This document shows, one piece after another, positions 46,878 through 59,979 of a stretch of 64,000 bases of DNA. The stretch's first letter is position 1. Each line of letters starts with the position of its first letter. The DNA lies in NCBI RefSeq assembly GCF_004193775.1, contig NC_041019.1, positions 8,914,204-8,978,203 on the forward strand. Reading direction: 5' to 3'. The DNA is from Glycine soja (Eukaryota > Streptophyta > Magnoliopsida > Fabales > Fabaceae). The notes below the pieces were generated by a model. That model did no database searches, was not told the origin of the DNA, and saw nothing but the letters and a program-made list of their open reading frames with translations. Made by a program: the position numbers and the translations under genes.

Positions 46878-49800
46878 TTAACACCACTAACCAACCCAAC
46901 AACACCAAACCCTATCCTCCCACCCCCAACATCATACACAACCTCTAGGGTTCTTTGTTGTATATTTCCAAAGATGGTAATGTCACTATCATTCTTGTTT
47001 GCAGTGAAAGCTAAACAAAGCCTTCTTGTCCTTCGTCACATAAACTCCCCCAATTCCTGCAATCACGACTATGACATTGTCGGCGAACACAAACTCTATT
47101 AGAACGGGAAGGAAGACAGTAGGAGAAGATTTTCTTGTACTTTGAGGATGTTTGTTGGACAAAGGAGATAGGGTGGCGACCAAGGCCCATTACTCCGCCG
47201 GAGCAGCCCTTGTTACCTTGGCTACCACCAAATAAGAAGTTGTCGATGATGTTAGTGGTTGTCACTGTCAATTGCTCATGGCTGAAGTAGCCGATAGAGT
47301 AAAATTGATCTTCGTATATATAATAATGTATACACATGCAGCCCTTTGTAGATGAAGAACATGCCTGTTGAACTCCTGCATGAAAAATGAAGTAGGAAAA
47401 TAGTAAGTAGATCACTTATGTCTTACTCGACACCTAAGGAGGGAAAGAGACACAAAAAGGGAAGGAAATGTGTGATAGGTAATATAATGAGATAGAAAAA
47501 GGGATAAAAAGAAATGATAAGTATATTATTGTATTAATGAAGTGTTTTAAATAGCAAAGTTGGTTTACAGTCTCGATTAATATTCGTATGACACATAATT
47601 AAGTATATTAATTCTTTTTTTTTTAATTGAAAAACTCAAAATACTTGTTATATAGTTGTTGGGAATATCATAGTCATGTATTGGCTTGGAACTACTTAAA
47701 AATTTCTTACTATATATTAGATTTAATTTAAATTGTTTCTATTTCTATTTTCAAAAGTCAAAATACGTACACAAATAACAAATATAACCAAGATTTTGTG
47801 GCTAGGTTTTCTAGCATATATGCATCTTGGAATTTTGAGAAGGCCTAACAACTATTTATTTGATTCCTAGACTTGGACTATTTTTATGTTTTGATCCCTA
47901 CATTTAGAAATTATTTGTTTAGTCTCTATCACTTTTATTTAGGGTGTAATCCCTACCATCAATTGTATCTTAGTGTCGTTAGCTCATACTAACACAAAAA
48001 ATTGAAACTGGCGATGAGTAGTCACCAATAATTTTTTTGACAGTTTTTAAAGTGCTAGAAATGGATCTGAGAAAATAAACACAACTTTATTTTGACAATT
48101 TTACACTACTAATTTCTATTTATCACGATATTAACTAATGATTTTGAAAAACTATTGATGGTAGGGACAAAACTTAACTAAAAGTAATTGTATAACAACC
48201 GGCATATGTAATTTTTAAAATTAATGTAATTACAGGCATCAAATAATTCAACCTTTTGAATTAAGAGTTTATCTGTGGCAGATGAGACCTGAGTGCAAAC
48301 CGAAGATGTGCAAGTGATATTAGAATATGATGAAGACTTCATTGGATAAAAAAATTTCATCTTGCTGGTCGAGGCAAGAACTAGTGCAGGGTTGGCACTG
48401 AATCCAAGTTAGATCACTACTAGTATCCAGAACAAATGACAAGTACTTTTTGGGTGTACGTACCAAGACCAACGAGCACAAAGTAGTTCCCAAACTCAAT
48501 AGCACCACCATATTGGATTGGTATGGTACCTGAATCCAATCCCTTCACACTATTGTCATGGCCCAAGTTCATAGAAAGCCTAGAATGAATATACTTTACC
48601 CTTTCTTGGAATAGGCTCAAAATATTCTTATCACTGTGTGTTGTTGTAGCTTTTGCTTTGTTATTATGATTTAGCTGAGAGCATGGCCCATATTTGTCTA
48701 CCACTTTTAATGATGCTTTTTTTGGGTACCTGGATTAGATTTAATGGCGCCAAATAATCGATGTTAGCCATATTATGTTAACCTGAATAATAAAAATTAT
48801 TTAACATAAAGATTTGGCTTGAAAAGAAAATACTTAAGACATAGAATATAGATTTAAAATTGATTAAATAATTTATGTATTAATAATGTACAAAAAATTT
48901 ATATATTATTATTCAATTACAAATTATTATATATAATAAATTGGTTAATTTTTATAATAATTACCTTAAAAGTTACACTAACGAAAAATTCTAATTTGTT
49001 TACACTAATCATGTATAGAAATTAAAAAATTTCAAATTTTAAAAACCAAATTTTAATGACTTTATAATTTATTACATGTTTGTATGTATTTCATTATAAT
49101 ATCAATTATTAATTTTCTGTTTGATTTTTTTATTAATTTTCAATCAACAAACAAAGTTCTGCATTTTAAAGTATACACATTTCTCTAAAGATTCAAATTC
49201 TTAAATTAATGTAATATATAATTCACAATTTCCTATTCCTTGCCCACAAGTGCACCTAGAATAACAAATAAATTAGGGTGAAAATAAATTAAGTCAAATT
49301 AGATTTTATTAGGCTGAGTCTCACATTGGTTAAAGTTATATGGTTTAAAGCCTTATCTATTTATTTGGGTGATCTGACTTATATTAAGTTTGGCTTGATC
49401 TGTAAACTTGTTTAATGACATATTTTATCATAATTTAATACTAAGATAAAAGTAAAAATAAGCATGTTAGACTTTATAGGAATTGATTATAATTTGTTTA
49501 TATAATATAAATATATTTTTAAGGTCTATTATAACATTTATGATAATTTATTCAAAACATATTTTACAATGAAATATTTAAATAGGATATAAATTTATTT
49601 TTTAATAAATTTATAAACTTGACTCTTTGCGTAGGTGAACATATTTAACACTTAAAATGTTAAATAAATGTATGATTTTATAAAAAAAATTTAATATATA
49701 TTAAATTTTTTTGTATATATAATAGATTGAAAAATTATTATTTATATTTACTTAAATAGATTGATGTTTTAGTCCTAAAAGATTTTTGAATAACCTAGAA

Positions 49801-50872
49801 CTTGACTGGTTTAATCAAATACTATAGATTTTGAAAAAGAAAAAAAAAACTTTTGACATAGTTTATTTTCATCTAAAGACTGGCTTAGTCTGATGTAAGT
49901 TAGAATATAAGTTCTTATCGAATAACCTAACATATTTCTACCCATGCAAGCAACTGAGAATATTTTTAAAAGAATAATTCGTTTTGGTACGGAATTTGAA
50001 AGTAGGAACACACACGAACACAGGATGATGATTTTTTTCATTGGGTGATTAACAAACTATAAATAACGATACAACAAAGAAAAAGAAATTAAAGAGTGGA
50101 AACAATACTGATGTGAAACTTTCGTTTTATTCAGAAATTTCGATTTAAAAAACAAAGCTACATATATTGAAAAGTAATGTGTTATGTTGTAGTTCTTATT
50201 TCTATAAATGAAAAATGAAAAAGAAACAAATTTTTTTATAAAGGACAGTCCCACCCTTTATATAAAAAGAGGGGAGGGGTCAAAAGGAGGATTAGTTTTT
50301 TAAACTAAAAATGGACATTTTTATATTTATAAAAACTAAAAACATATTTAATCTGAAAATAGATAGCATTGATTCTGTTTATTTGCTTTTTATATATCTC
50401 ACAATTTTCCTTTGAAATCCACCCACTATAAGAAGATTCGGAGCACGTTCCTTGTTTTTCTCTCCCTCACAGTTCTCTCACGCTTATCATACAGGACTTT
50501 TAATGTCTTTGATCTTCAAATCAAAACGCCTAGACTATAGAATGTTTTATGTGCCATATATCTTTATATAATACACAAATAAATATAGTACAAAGTAGCA
50601 TGCATGTAAAAATATACTAAAATGAATATATATATATATATATCAATTTGGGGGATTTGGAAGGAAGATTGAATTGACTTTTGGCAGAAGAGCTGCAAGA
50701 AGATGATGCAAAGAGAGAGCTAATTAAGGTGAACAAGATGGTGATGATGATGAAGATTGTTGCTTTCCATGTCTTCCCTTCTTGTTTGAAAGGAAAGGCT
50801 GTTCTCCAAGGAGCACAAGGAAAAGAAAATTCCAAGAGAAGCTAAGAGAACAGAAGATATTTGGATGGCCAT
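46878..50872 (-). pseudogene. Aspartic protease (CND41/nepenthesin-type A1 family) pseudogene
   Basis: Minus-strand parts occur in order. A signal-peptide start at 50872 (MAIQISSVLLASLGIFFSLC) stops at codon 51 (50722-50720), with coding sense resuming in another frame (SSSCSSSAK). After 1.9 kb of other DNA, the propeptide resumes at 48730 (KKASLKVVDKYGPCSQLNHN). The first catalytic motif at 48427-48419 is DTS instead of DTG. WIQCQPC and SSSYSNITCTSSVCTQVSSAT (48350-48290) follow. After a likely intron (acceptor ATGCAG near 47376) come GYFSHEQLTVTTTNIIDNFL and GLGRHPISFVQQTSSKYKKI. About 100 residues with the second catalytic Asp are then missing, and the C-terminus follows in two frames (FVFADNVIV; NDSDITIFGNIQQRTLEVVY; GGGRIGF), stop 46880-46878. 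It cannot be an active protease. Confidence 0.85.
48731..50679. other. 1.9-kb sequence separating the protease signal-peptide and propeptide exons
   Basis: It lies between the SSAK and KKASLKVV parts of the protease pseudogene. On the minus strand it starts GTCAATTC and ends AATCCAG, so an intron reading is possible, but part of it (48755-48900) recurs inverted at 55285-55420. No coding sequence; T-rich, with a (TA)n run at 50627-50643. Confidence 0.5.
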
Positions 50873-51155
50873 ATACCAACAAGAGGCAAGAAATTAAAGT
50901 AGCTAAGCCTAGCTATACACAATACACTACGATGTTTAAACTTAACTTATAGATTCATTATAAGGAAGTCTAATTCAATTAGTTAAACAGGATCAATGAA
51001 TATTATAAACTTTCTTATATTTATCATCAAGTATTTTTATACAGATCAAAAACAAAATCTATAGATTGATTCATCATAAATTTAATACAACTTAATTTAA
51101 AAAGTAAATTTAAAATTAACCACTAATAACATATAATATTAAATATAAAAAATAT

Positions 51156-51194
<39 letters not shown>

Positions 51195-51560
51195 AAATAT
51201 TAGTTATTGATTTGTTCACGAACTACTCAATTACTTCATTTTTATCCATTTAATAAGACTCACTATAGTACTCAAATTCATGGAAGTCCAATAGAATATT
51301 ATGAATTCTCACCCGGATACTAATAAACATATAACAAAAAACACTAATATTTCATTGATATTGAGCTTGGTTATTCCTTATCAAGTGTCAACACTTCTAC
51401 TTAGCATTATGTACATGGACATATTAATATAAAAAAAAAGGCAAGAACAGAGAGAATGCTAAGGAGGGACGCTGAAGTAATCTCAACTAGATTGACACTA
51501 CCAACATACTCTAAATCATATATATATAAGACAAATCAAGGAAACGAGAGCCAATGAGGG
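50873..51560. other. AT-rich intergenic DNA
   Basis: No gene seen. An (AT)n run of about 30 bp lies at 51164-51193. This is the upstream flank of the dead protease start exon. Confidence 0.5.
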
Positions 51561-51639
51561 GCTGAACCAAACTCAATGGAAATCAAAACAAGGATCTAGC
51601 AAAACCTGTGACTCCATGAGAGGAGCAAAAAAGAAAGCT

Positions 51640-51900
51640 ATCTAAACCTGTAACTAGGAAGAGCCATCTTATCATGTACAAAAAAACCTATATAGATTGA
51701 GTCCCACAAAGAGATCTCAATATTACCAGCACCATGAGTAGCGAACCTATTGACACAAGAGTTTCCTTCATGAAAATGGCCAATCAAAAAAGACATATTA
51801 GTGGCAAACTGGCAATAATCAAACAGTTCTTCCATCTGTTTCGAAGACGCCAATAAAATTGACTCGTACAAAACAACACATAATAGAGTATTCTTGTAAT
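51640..51900 (-). pseudogene. LINE RNase H C-terminal fragment
   Basis: The minus-strand open frame contains FATNMSFLIGHFHEGNSCVN, then RFATHGAGN and HDKMALPSYRF at the stop. This is the end of the plant RVT_3 RNase H domain of L1-type elements (pattern: HxxREGNxxADxLAxxG...LPxYR). The His before the EGN motif is kept; the following Asp is Asn. Upstream parts are absent. Confidence 0.6.
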
Positions 51901-51963
51901 TTTTTAAAATGCGGGCTAGAATTTTAATGGTATATTTTTTCACAATACATGAGAAAAATATAT

Positions 51964-51975
<12 letters not shown>

Positions 51976-52011
<36 letters not shown>

Positions 52012-53387
52012 CTAGTATATTTTATGTGTAACGTACATGATAAATATTTATTTTATATAACTATAAATTATAATAAATAAATATTTAGAATATAAAAAAT
52101 ACTATAATTAAAATTCATAATAAAATATTTTTTAATACATAAATTATATTTTAAATTTATAATAAAAAAATTTATATTGTGATAGAATGTTATTTTTAGA
52201 GTTTATTAGTTTTTTAGTCTTAAGTATTTTAGGATTTTTTAAGTTTCTAAACTTTTTTATTGATCAACTCCCCTTAACATTTAACAGAAGGCTAAAAGTA
52301 AAAGTAAAGACGGAAAAAAATTAAGGACCTAAAACTAGCTGAAAAAAAAATCCAGAAACTAAAAAAAGAAATTCTAAAAATTTTAAAAACTAAAAAGATA
52401 ATAATTTTTTTTATTTATTGGTAATTTCTTTTAAAAATATAAAAATTTAATTTAGAAATAACAAAAAATAGATTGCAAGAAATAAAAACTTATAAAAACC
52501 CACTAAAAACACTATTTTCAGTATTTTCTAAAAATCGATCTTGTTAAAAACTAGTTCATAAAAATACTCATATTTAAGATAATTATTCTATTTTATAGTG
52601 AAAGAACATTACGAATCACATTGTTCATATGTGATTCACTAATGCTTCTTTGAATTACTTCCCACTCATATTACTAAATTAAAAATAAATTAATGCTTAA
52701 AACGCCTAACAACTTATCACTTGTGATATATCTTGTGGGTTATTTAGTTGTAGTGTTATATGTATTAAAAGAAACATTTTAAAATAAAAAATGGCAAATA
52801 AAAATAGTGCATAATATTTTTACATATTTAAAAGAAATAAAAAGTGACAAGTAACGAACTAGAATCGGGACTAAATTAAAAAATGGGTAAGTTCACTAAC
52901 CAAAAAAGTAATGCGCATAAAAAAGGAATAAGAAATAATTCATATCTAGAGTAATAATTGTCTTGTAACTTTTTCTTGATTCGGTTTGCTAATATAGAAT
53001 CCTATTTGTCTAGAAATCCACTGAGTTCAATCGAAGTGCAGCACTCATGGGTCACCATCCTATCAATCTACCTTTACGAGAATGGAGAGATATTGGCAAA
53101 AATATCCTATTAAACAATCTCATGTTCTTAAAAGATATTATATCATTTGGGAGCACATGAGAATTAATTTTCCTCGTACCCACTTTTAAGAATCTTCGAT
53201 GAACACCGTAATTAAGAATAAAAATAGGTCATATAGCTCGAACTTATGATTTATATAAGATCTAGATTAGCTCAATTTTTTTCAGACAATAAACCAGATT
53301 AAGATTTTTACTAAATTCTATTTAGTTAAAAAAGGTCAGACTATTCAAAAAGCTTTTTAAGTCCAACTTGCTGACTTATTTAAAATT

Positions 53388-53437
<50 letters not shown>

Positions 53438-54491
53438 TTGCTAAGTTGCATTAAATCTTGTATTTATTTTATTTTTAACATGTTAAATATGTTGATATAG
53501 GTAAAGAGTCAAGTCAACACTTATAATTAATTTTAATAAAAGATAAATTTATGTCTTATTATAGAATATATTTTAAAATAAATTATTGAATTTTATATCA
53601 TACAAGTAAGTTAAATGTGATTCTCGTCGAGCTTAATATATATAGGTTCACCTCTATTATGGTATTAAATTATCCAAAGTAAACCTTTAAATTGTCTTGT
53701 AGACTAGGCCAAGCTTTCAAGTAGGTTAGTTCAAGCCATTAAATAAAAGACTTTAACAAGTAAAGACTAGACTCGAGTCATATGCTTGAGTTTTGACCAA
53801 GGTTAGAATCACATTTAGCATAGTTTAACATATGAATATAACTCGAAAAATTTCAATAGAAGAGAGAAAGACACAATGGTGTGTGTGAGACACGCACATG
53901 TGTCTTTCTTTCCTATTGAAATTTTGTTAGCGGTGACGAGAATCTAGATCCATAACATCTATATGTTTTAACTTAACTTATTTTCACTCCTAACTATAAC
54001 TAAGCTTTGTGTACACATATTTGAGTTAATGTTGAGGTCCTTTTCGTGGTTTGCTCATGCTTTTGGAAATTGGAGTATAAGAAAAAAAATATATTTTCCT
54101 AGTTCTAATTATAAGAAACATCTAACTATTTTATTTTTTAAATTTTCTTTTTACTCCTAAAAGATTGTGGAGTCAAGTAATGATATATACTCATTTCTTC
54201 ATTAAAGTGAGTGCATTTATTAGACTATCAACAAAATAGGATATATTCATTGGTTAAATTTAAAAATTAATCATCTCTTAAATCATTTAATGTCATGAGT
54301 AGTCTTGGAATAAAATTAAAATTTATGACACATTAAGCAATCTAATTACTTTTATTAGTTTTGATGAATTAAATAATTATTTCTTATATACAAAACTTAA
54401 GGTAGTATCATGCTAATCAACTCCTAGTTAAGTATATTGATATGAGAATGTTAAGAACACACTATCTAATATACTCTTTTATTGGTTGAAA
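51976..54491. other. AT-rich intergenic DNA with microsatellites
   Basis: (TA)n at 51978-52010 and (ATT)n at 53391-53435. A slightly more complex stretch at 52975-53215 has no recognisable coding frame. Diverged transposon-like wording appears at 53260-53390 and 53670-53780 but without defined ends. Confidence 0.5.
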
Positions 54492-54668
54492 CTAGGGGTG
54501 AGAATAGACCAGGCCGGCCTACAGGGGCCTACGGTCTGGCCTACATAAAGTCTGACCTGAACTGATCTATTTAATTAAAAGGCTAGGCTCAAACTTTTTT
54601 AAAAGCCTATTAAATTAAATAGATCAGGCTTAGACTTATTAAAAAGCCTTATAAGCCTGATAGGCCGG

Positions 54669-54727
<59 letters not shown>

Positions 54728-55122
54728 TTTTGGATACAATTAATTTTTTTTTGAAACTATTAGACTTTGATTACACATTACTGCTCCGTAACTTCTATTC
54801 CTATAATCAAGGACTTTAATTACAATTTAGGTGTGACTCATGTGCTCTTTTATATTCCTTATTATTTTGATTGACTTTCATTTTTCTTTTTCTTTAACTT
54901 TCCTATTACGTTCTTATCCCATAAAATATTAAATATTTATTGGGAGGAAGACTTTTAAAAAGGCTATTAGGTCAGACCAGACTTTTAAAAAGGTCAAGCC
55001 GAGCCAAAATAAAAGTCTTTGATAGGCTATAAGCCAGACTTAGGTCTCAAAGATTTATCGTAGGCTAGACTCAAGCCTTTCAAAGCCTGACCTGGCCTGG
55101 CCTGACCTATTCCCACCCCTAG
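54492..55122. mobile_element. Small TIR element (MITE-like), about 630 bp
   Basis: Terminal inverted repeats: left CTAGGGGTGAGAATAGACCA, right (reverse complement) CTAGGGGTGGGAATAGGTCA, continuing through GGCCGGCC/GGCCAGGCC and several AAAAGCCT/AGGCTT motifs. The centre has a (TA)n run of about 54 bp (54669-54722). TTGAAA and CTGAAA flank the ends, a possible but imperfect target duplication. No ORF. Confidence 0.65.
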
Positions 55123-56470
55123 CTGAAATATACTAAAAATGATAAAATTTGATGGGCCCACATGATATTTAATCACTCTCTCTTAATTTTATAGTTTTCA
55201 TTAAATTTTAACCAATTTCCTTTTAGGACCTGAATTAGAATTAGTAGTGTCAAATCATTGATTGTTGATGATTGTGTTTACATTGCTAGTACATAAATTA
55301 TTTAATAAATTTTAAATTTATATTCTATGTCTTAAAGTATTTTTTTTTCAAGCCAAATCTTTATGTTAAATCATTTTTATTATTCAGGTTAACATAATAT
55401 GGCTAATCATCGTGTCAATTTCCTTTTAGACCTCAGTCTTTATATTCTTTTTAGTAACTACCATAATTAAGGTCTTCTGCAAAGATTTTAAATATCTCAC
55501 AAGCTTTGATCCTTTATCGACTTTAGGTTATGTTGGATAAAACTAGCTAAAAATCTAACTGAAAGTCGAAAAGTAGTTTATTAAATTATAAATGTTTGAT
55601 AAAAATTAGTTATTAAAGTAGTTAAAAAATGTAAAATGACAAAAAAATAATCAAATCATGATTTATTTTAAAAAATAACTAGGAAATTAGATAAATATAT
55701 TAAGAATAAAATAAAAAATATAAAAAACTAAAAACTAGTATTTTAAAAAATACTATTTCAAGTAACGCTTTAAAAAAACGTTAGAAACTATTAAAAAAAT
55801 TGTTTACCAAACAGTTAAATAAGTTTTTCAAGTAATAAAAAACCTAAAAACTAACTAAAAATTTTGTCGAACATAACATATGACACTAATTTTTATTCTA
55901 AGGTTTAGTTACACTCAAAGTTTTGTATCTCTTTCCAAATATGTATTTTATGAAAATTAAGCTCAAATTCTCTCCACAAGCTTTTGTTACCAACCGAACT
56001 ACAATTATTGAGTTTCCTCACTCTCTTTATATAAGCTCATGCAAGTATGCACACGGATGTATGTATGCATTTTTACATAAATTCTTTTTTTAAAAATGTA
56101 TGCAAAATCTATTTTCACTTTAACTTATCAACATTTGTTTATTCACTTGACATGAAAACTTAATTTAATTTTTTTAAAAAAAATAATGTCTCAAACTTAA
56201 GTCATAAAAAGAAATAAGGATGATAAGAACTTTATTTTTTTAAAAAAAATAAAGTTATTCATCTTAAATCTAATTAGCAAAGGCTGGTCTAAAGTGAAAA
56301 TTACTCTATAAGTATGATTTGTTTATATTATACACATATATGATGTATAATTATAATCTTTTGTGTAAAAAAATAATCTTTCATAAAAAAACACAATATT
56401 ACTTTCTGATAATTGATTACTTTAACATGTTTTTAATTGATTTTTTTCAACAATACGATATTTGGTACAA
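55123..56470. other. AT-rich intergenic DNA
   Basis: No gene. 55285-55420 is an inverted copy of 48755-48900. The rest is low-complexity AT-rich sequence. Confidence 0.5.
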
Positions 56471-56474
56471 ATAA

Positions 56475-58105
56475 TATTTGGCCTAATTGTATTTTTTACC
56501 CTCAATTTTTTAATTTTTTATGATTTTATCCTAACACATTAATTTGACACATTTTACTCTTAACTTTTTAGAAACTTGGATATATTATCACTTCCCTTTA
56601 ATTCATTAATAAACACAAAAGTTAGGATAAAGTTTATAAAAAAATAATTAAGAGTTAAATTCATCAAAAAATAAATAAGTTGAGTGTAAAATTTGTTGAA
56701 AGAAAAGTTGGAGATAAAAAAATAATATATTTTTTAAAAATTAAAAATAAAATACGTAAAATTAATTTATTGAAAGTAAAATCAGTTAAAAATTGAAAAA
56801 CTAAGGAAAAGAGGTATAGCTAAACCATGATGTTTTTACTATGACGAATGACTATTTTGCCGGCTAAATTTCTAATAAATAATTATATTTTTAAAAAAAA
56901 TGGTGTTTTTCTAAAACTAGGTAACAACCGATAAATTAAGAGTATAGTACATCAATGTGAATAAGTGGTAATATCTGATTGGGTACATATAGGGAAAGAT
57001 TTTGGACATAGATGAAAATTTACGCCGCCACATACGCAACCAATCCGATCGTGGCTAAAATCACGTGACTTTTGTTTTTAAAAAGTCAGTTTAGTTTTTT
57101 AACCTCAAAAGTTAAGCCAAGCACTCAAGCTTAAACAGTGGACAACCTTGGTCTTTTGAATGGAAGTGTCGCGGTGTGTTGGTGGTGTAACATCATCAAA
57201 ATTTCTTAAATCACATTATTTTTATATGGGTATTGCTAATTGGTGTTTTTAAGGATATAAGTTAAGAAATTAAAAGAAAAAAAAAGTATTTATTATAAAA
57301 TTATAAGAGTATTAAAAAAAATCATTAATAATGTAATTTTATGTATTTTAATAAAAAAAATTAATTTTTTAATTAATATTTTAACAGCACTCGTTAGTAT
57401 TTGTATTTTTTATTTATTAATTTTTTGTTTAAATGTAATTTTAATCCTTAATTCTTGTAACATAATTACACTTTTACTTTAAATTTTTTTTATTTTTTTT
57501 GAAAAATTTTATATTCAACTTTTTTATTTTTGATGAATTTTATCCTTAATTCTTTTTGGTAAAATTTATTTCTAACTTTTGTGTTTATTAATAGATAAAT
57601 GATGATAAAATTCTCAAATTTCTTAAGAGAACATTTATTTCACGGAATCATATTGCATGCTATATATTTTCACGTTTGTTAGAATGTAATCAAAAAAATT
57701 CTCAAAGCATAATTCATTCTTAAAAATCCATATTACACGTGCTCTTACATCATCTTATTCCCTCGTAAAGGATTGAGAATTTTATATTCCGATGGTCCGT
57801 TGACAATGTTTAAAATAACTTATCATTTTCTTCTTATTATGTCTCATTTAATTATTTATTTAATATTTCTGTTTTCAAATTAAAACAAATTTATAGACAT
57901 TCCGATAAATTAAAAGTATTTATCAAATTATCTTCGATAAAAATAACATTCACAATAATAACATTCCTAGAAATATTATTTCCAGAAATATAATCAAATC
58001 CAAGAAATAAACGTTCTCTAAAAGTTAAGAATAAACTACACCAAATTAATTTATTAGAGATAAAATTCGTTAAAAAATAAAAAATACAATTAAACCTAAT
58101 TTTTA
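56475..58105. mobile_element. Possible degenerate TIR element
   Basis: The left end GGCCTAATTGTATTTTTTAC is mirrored by the reverse complement of 58105-58050 (GGTTTAATTGTATTTTTTAT). An internal inverted pair also exists (56605-56720 against 57480-57610, sharing AATAAACACAAAAGTTAG). AT richness makes chance matches easier, and no target duplication was found. Confidence 0.3.
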
Positions 58106-58443
58106 CCATCAATTTTAGTCTCAAACCTTTTCAAATGTATTACTTTTTGTGCTTTTAAGTTAAAAGCTTAGGTTTTTTTACTTATAAAAGCTTTCTATAA
58201 GGCCTACACCTAACGTTTTTAATAACTAAGTCAGTTCAGGATAAGCCTTATGATAACTAAGTTGTAAGCTTTCGATAGGCTGCTTGGGCTATTTCCTTCC
58301 TATCTACTATGAATGGTGATACAAGGAGTAATTGCTTATTTGTGGGCACATTTCCCAGTTTGGGTTCTTTTAGAAAGAATTTCCCAAACTAGGGTTGTTC
58401 TGGAGGTATTTCCCAGGGGGTGCTCTGTTTGCACGTACCCTAC

Positions 58444-58700
58444 ATGGGAAGCGCCAGTGCTGATGGCGCCTTCAACAGGGCTGAGGCACGTGGCCATGGA
58501 AGCGCCATTCCCAGCAGCGCTTCCACTTTTGCTGAGGTGGCTTTGGAAGCGCCAGCAGTGTTGGCGACTTGGTGAAGGTGTAGCCCTAGGTTAGGTTGCA
58601 GTGCTGCAGTGCAGACTGACTGCAACAGGGAAGCGCCAGTGGCTCTTGCGACTTTGGAAGCGCCATTGGTACCTGCGATTTGCATGAAACGCCAATGGTG
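58444..58700. repeat. Left subterminal GC-rich GAAGCGCCA motif cluster
   Basis: GAAGCGCCA or close variants recur about six times (58449, 58498, 58546, 58630, 58659 and the variant AAACGCCAATGG near 58686), often paired with an inverted TGGCG. The overall GC is far above the flanking DNA. Similar units occur in the right arm (62770-63040). Confidence 0.75.
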
Positions 58701-58764
58701 ATGACGTTTGAAGTTGTTTAAATACCCCATCCAATCCAGAGTCTTGTAAATTTGTTCTGCGCTT

Positions 58765-59125
58765 TCCATTTCAATATTTTACTTTCGTTTTCGTATAGCT
58801 TTGGCATTTTGGTGACTTTGGAAATTTCAGTGGTATGAAGCATTTTATTTTTTAAAATTATATTAACTTTTATGTTTTTTCTTCAGCGGTTTCCGTTTGA
58901 ACATTTTGCTTTTGTTTTGGCAGCTTTAGTAGTTTGGTGGCTTTGGAAATTTTTGTGGTATGAAGCAATTTTTTTTAAAAAAATTATATTAGCTTTTATG
59001 TTTTTTCTTCAGCACTTCCCCTTTGAACATTTTGTTTTCGTTTTGGTAGCTTTGGCATTTTAGTGGCTTTGGAAATTTCTGTGATATGAAGCATTTTATT
59101 TTTAAAAAACTATATTAGCTTTCAT
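58765..59125 (+). repeat. Tandem array, period about 125 bp, nearly three units
   Basis: Units share CAGCTTT(A/G)G...TTTGG, GGCTTTGGAAATTT, GTGGTATGAAGCA and TTATGTTTTTTCTTCAGC. Copies centre near 58820, 58945 and 59070. Each contains a TTTTCTTCAG acceptor-like end, so it may derive from an intron/exon border of the MULE gene. Confidence 0.8.
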
Positions 59126-59979
59126 GTTTAAAAGGCTTGTTAGTGTGTGTTTATATGTCAAAAATAAACAAAAAAATTGTGTAACGATGTTTATTTGAAG
59201 AAAATATTTTGAATATGAAATTTGTATTATTTTTTTAATTAAATTAGGTTGGTGTTGATGAACGTTTGAAGTTTGAATAAAAAAAAATTATAGATGATAT
59301 TTATTTGAAGTAAGTATTTTGAGTACGAATTTTTTTTTAATATGAAGTTGTAGTATTTTTTAATTAGATTAGGTTGGTTTGTTGGTGTGTTAAAAATTTA
59401 GAAACGTTGAACTTGAAAGTGTTATTTGATGCTTTGTTTTTTCTCGTACTACAAATATTTTATTATATTTGTAGTAATTTTGTAATTACCTTTTTCCATT
59501 TTAAAGTTATTAATGGTTAAGATTAATTATTTATACTACTAACTTCGGTAATGAATTATTACATTTTCTGTTAAAATGACTATGTTGAAATTGTTCATTT
59601 TTTATAAGTTTGTCCCAAAATTAATTTGAAGTTAATTAAATTTTTTTAAAAGAGAAATTGAATGTGAAGTTCCAATAAAGAGATCTTTTGTGATTACATT
59701 TTATTAGTTTTGATTAAAAGTTTTATAAAATCGTTTGTGTTATTTAAGTGTGTTGATGTGAAATTTATTTAAAGTTAATAATTTGAATTACATCTTGATT
59801 AGTTTAAAATTACTACATTGAAATGGTTAATTTTTTTAAAGTGTCTTAATGTGAAATCGATTTGAAGTAAATTTTTTTTTTAAAATTATGTTTTATTTTG
59901 AAGTTTCAGTAATGACTTTTTGTGATACCCATCTTGTAATTTATTTGACGTGTTCAAATATTGTTTTTGTAGGTACACG

